From the NCBI GenBank assembly GCA_946481615.1, contig CAMLOR010000176.1:1-6963 (forward strand): a stretch of DNA of 6,963 bases, given 5' to 3'. The position numbers and the translations under genes are program-made. The notes beneath the pieces were generated by a model. The model did no database searches. It saw nothing but the letters and a program-made list of their open reading frames with translations, and had not been told where the DNA came from. The DNA is from an uncultured Aquimonas sp. (GTDB lineage: Bacteria > Pseudomonadota > Gammaproteobacteria > Xanthomonadales > Xanthomonadaceae). Shown here piece after piece: positions 5,603 through 6,963 of this stretch; the stretch's first letter is position 1; every line of letters begins with the position of its first letter.

Positions 5603-6585
5603 TCGGCATCGCCGGCGCCACGCTGGCTGCGCAGGAACACGATTGGCTGCGGCACGAGGCCGTCGGCGGCGTGATCCTGTTCACCCGCAATTTCGTCTCG
5701 CGCGAGCAGGTGCAGGCGCTGTGCGAGGAACTGCGCGCCGTGGCCGGCAAGCCGTTGCTGCTGTGCGTCGATCAGGAAGGCGGGCCGGTGCAGCGCTTCC
5801 GCGAGGGCTTCTCGCGTCTGCCGGAACTCTCGCGCTTCGGAGCGCAGTACGACGCCGATCCCGATACCGCGCTCGCGGATGCGCAGCAGCATGCCTGGCT
5901 GATGGCGGGCGAGATCCGCGGCATCGGCCTCGACCTGAGCTTCGCGCCGGTGGTCGATCTGAAGCGCGGCAATCGCGCCATCGGCGAGCGAGCCTTCCAT
6001 CTGGAGCCGCGCATCGCGGCGGAACTCGGGCGTGCTTACGTGCGCGGCATGCATGCGGCCGGCATGGCGGCGACGCTCAAGCATTTCCCGGGACACGGTT
6101 CGGTGCTGGAAGACACGCATTTCGACGCCGCCGTCGATCCGCGTCCGCTCGAGGTGCTGCGCGCGGAAGACCTCGTGCCGTTCGAAGCGGGCATCGCGGC
6201 CGGTGCCGAAGCCGTGATGATGGCGCACGTTTCGTATCCGGCGGTCGACGCCGATCCGGCAGGTTATTCGAAGCGCTGGATCGAACTGCTACGCGACGAA
6301 CTCGGCTTCCGCGGCGTGATCTTCAGTGACGACATCGGCATGGCCGCGGCCGAGTCCGCCGGCGGCGTCGCGGCGCGCATCCATGCGCACTACGATGCGG
6401 GCTGCGATTCGGTGCTCGTATGCGCCCCGAGCCTGGTGCCCGACGCGCTCGCTGCGATGCAGGGCCGTGTGCTGCAACGCGATGCGCTGCACTCGTTGCT
6501 CGGACGTCCGGCGGCGGATTGGGATGCGCTGGTGGCCTCGGACCGCTGGCGCGAGGCCCGTGCTACGCTCGGAATCGAAGCCTGA
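5593..6585 (+). CDS. nagZ: Beta-N-acetylhexosaminidase NagZ
   Basis: A 330-residue glycoside hydrolase of family 3 (E. coli NagZ is 341). It is cytoplasmic and removes GlcNAc from 1,6-anhydro-MurNAc peptides during peptidoglycan recycling; in species with inducible AmpC its products feed the AmpR signal. The single TIM-barrel domain is complete: GGVILFTRNF (25-34), VDQEGGPVQRFREGF (59-73, D60 substrate contact), SFAPVVDL (116-123), AIGERAFH (129-136) and KHFPGHG (163-169). The D174-T175-H176 loop supplies the acid/base histidine, at the same number as in enteric NagZ. VIFSDDIGM (242-250) holds the nucleophile, D246, aligned to E. coli D248. The start is the ATG at 5593 with GAGGAG at 5579-5584, so it overlaps the CYTH gene by 10 nt and is probably translationally coupled. 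No signal peptide is seen. The palindrome at 6594 begins 8 nt after the stop and may end or weaken the transcript. Confidence 0.97.
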   Translation: MLVIGIAGATLAAQEHDWLRHEAVGGVILFTRNFVSREQVQALCEELRAVAGKPLLLCVDQEGGPVQRFREGFSRLPELSRFGAQYDADPDTALADAQQHAWLMAGEIRGIGLDLSFAPVVDLKRGNRAIGERAFHLEPRIAAELGRAYVRGMHAAGMAATLKHFPGHGSVLEDTHFDAAVDPRPLEVLRAEDLVPFEAGIAAGAEAVMMAHVSYPAVDADPAGYSKRWIELLRDELGFRGVIFSDDIGMAAAESAGGVAARIHAHYDAGCDSVLVCAPSLVPDALAAMQGRVLQRDALHSLLGRPAADWDALVASDRWREARATLGIEA

Positions 6586-6593
6586 AGCCCGAA

Positions 6594-6700
6594 CCCTCTC
6601 CTTCAAGGAGAGGGCAGGGTGAGGATGGTTTTCGTGCTGGCTGCAATGCCGCGCAAGAGCGAACACCATCCTCACCCAACCTTCTCCTTGAAGGAGAGGG
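6594..6700 (+). repeat. Palindromic intergenic element, MITE-like or terminator
   Basis: A 107-bp imperfect palindrome fills most of the 135-nt nagZ-hpt gap. The left arm (6594-6638) and the reverse complement of the right arm (6656-6700) agree at 39 of 45 positions by my count, around a 17-nt centre. Within it are a perfect 13-bp pair (GGGTGAGGATGGT at 6617-6629, ACCATCCTCACCC at 6665-6677) and two small palindromes at the ends (6594-6614 and 6680-6700, each about CCCTCTCCTT-N-AAGGAGAGGG). There is no transposase and no clear target-site duplication. Repeats built on CTCTCC...GGAGAG and GGTGAGG are common between genes in Xanthomonadales (recalled, not searched). As RNA it would form a very stable hairpin, so it may act as a terminator or stability element in either direction. 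Confidence 0.8.
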
Positions 6701-6720
6701 AGACGACCATCGAGGAAACC

Positions 6721-6963
6721 ATGTCGGAAAAGCTGCTGCACGATGTCCTGCCCGGCGCCGAACTGATCCACGACCGCGCCACGCTGGAGACCGCCATTCG
6801 CCGGATGGCGGCCGACATCCGCCGCGACTATGCCGGCGAGCGTCCGCTGTTCCTGACTGTGATGCACGGCGGCATGATCTTCGCCTCGCTGCTCGCGCTC
6901 GAACTCGGCTTCGACGTCGAGTTCGATTACCTGCACGCCACGCGTTATCGCGGCAAGACGCAG
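6721..6963 (+). CDS. hpt: Hypoxanthine-guanine phosphoribosyltransferase, N-terminal part
   Basis: The first 81 codons are present and the gene runs off the window. The peptide has the layout of a type I phosphoribosyltransferase N-terminus: a helical lead (MSEKLLHDVLPGAELIHDRA), the strand and PRPP-proximal turn PLFLTVMHGGMIFAS (42-56), and FDYLHATRYRG (68-78). The last of these is typical of the Xanthomonadales Hpt-like proteins that follow nagZ. The enzyme salvages hypoxanthine or guanine with PRPP to give IMP or GMP. The PRPP-binding signature (VDDILDxGxT type) should lie beyond the edge, so catalytic competence and base preference cannot be judged. GAGGA at 6712-6716 stands 4 nt before the ATG. 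The gene starts 20 nt after the palindromic element, so it may need its own promoter or depend on read-through. Confidence 0.88.
   Translation, partial: MSEKLLHDVLPGAELIHDRATLETAIRRMAADIRRDYAGERPLFLTVMHGGMIFASLLALELGFDVEFDYLHATRYRGKTQ

Noticed and set aside
1..6963. A defence system, CRISPR array, prophage or biosynthetic cluster hidden in the window
   Set aside because: All coding space is taken by recognisable housekeeping or envelope genes. There are no regularly spaced repeats, no integrase or transposase, and no shift in composition suggesting an insertion.

Overview
This is a high-GC, densely coded window from a Gram-negative proteobacterium, most likely a gammaproteobacterium of the Xanthomonadales (Lysobacter/Rhodanobacter/Xanthomonas relatives). 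I base this on the gene content and order (era-recO; rlmD, CYTH protein, nagZ, hpt), on the GC-rich codon use, and on intergenic palindromes of the kind scattered through those genomes. This placement is from recall of families and synteny, not from a search. All the genes I accept are on the + strand.

Layout: the last codons of era (1-74) are followed after 3 nt by recO (78-776). A 152-nt gap carries a REP-like hairpin. Next come two envelope genes: a 652-residue AsmA-like protein of the YdbH type (929-2887) and, 14 nt later, a lipoprotein with a YdbL/DUF1318 domain (2902-3492). A 179-nt gap holds a C-rich tract (G-quadruplex pattern on the minus strand) and a candidate promoter for rlmD (3672-5000), the 23S rRNA U1939 methyltransferase. 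After 89 nt comes a CYTH/triphosphate tunnel protein (5090-5602), which overlaps nagZ (5593-6585) by 10 nt. A 107-bp near-perfect palindromic element (6594-6700) separates nagZ from the 5' part of hpt (6721 to the window edge).

How the genes work together: era and recO form a housekeeping pair for ribosome assembly and recombinational repair. The ydbH/ydbL pair matches an outer-membrane lipid-homeostasis system known from E. coli, where YdbH and the small lipoprotein YnbE form an intermembrane bridge and YdbL modulates YnbE. Here the YnbE-like lipoprotein strand and the YdbL domain appear to be one polypeptide. At their junction lies an in-frame ATG preceded by a perfect AGGAGG, so one gene might yield both the fused lipoprotein and a free YdbL. 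That is the most interesting observation in the window. rlmD, CYTH and nagZ may be co-transcribed; hpt sits behind the palindrome and is probably at least partly uncoupled.

I see no CRISPR array, tRNA, rRNA, transposase, phage gene or defence system. Most of the window is ordinary core genome.
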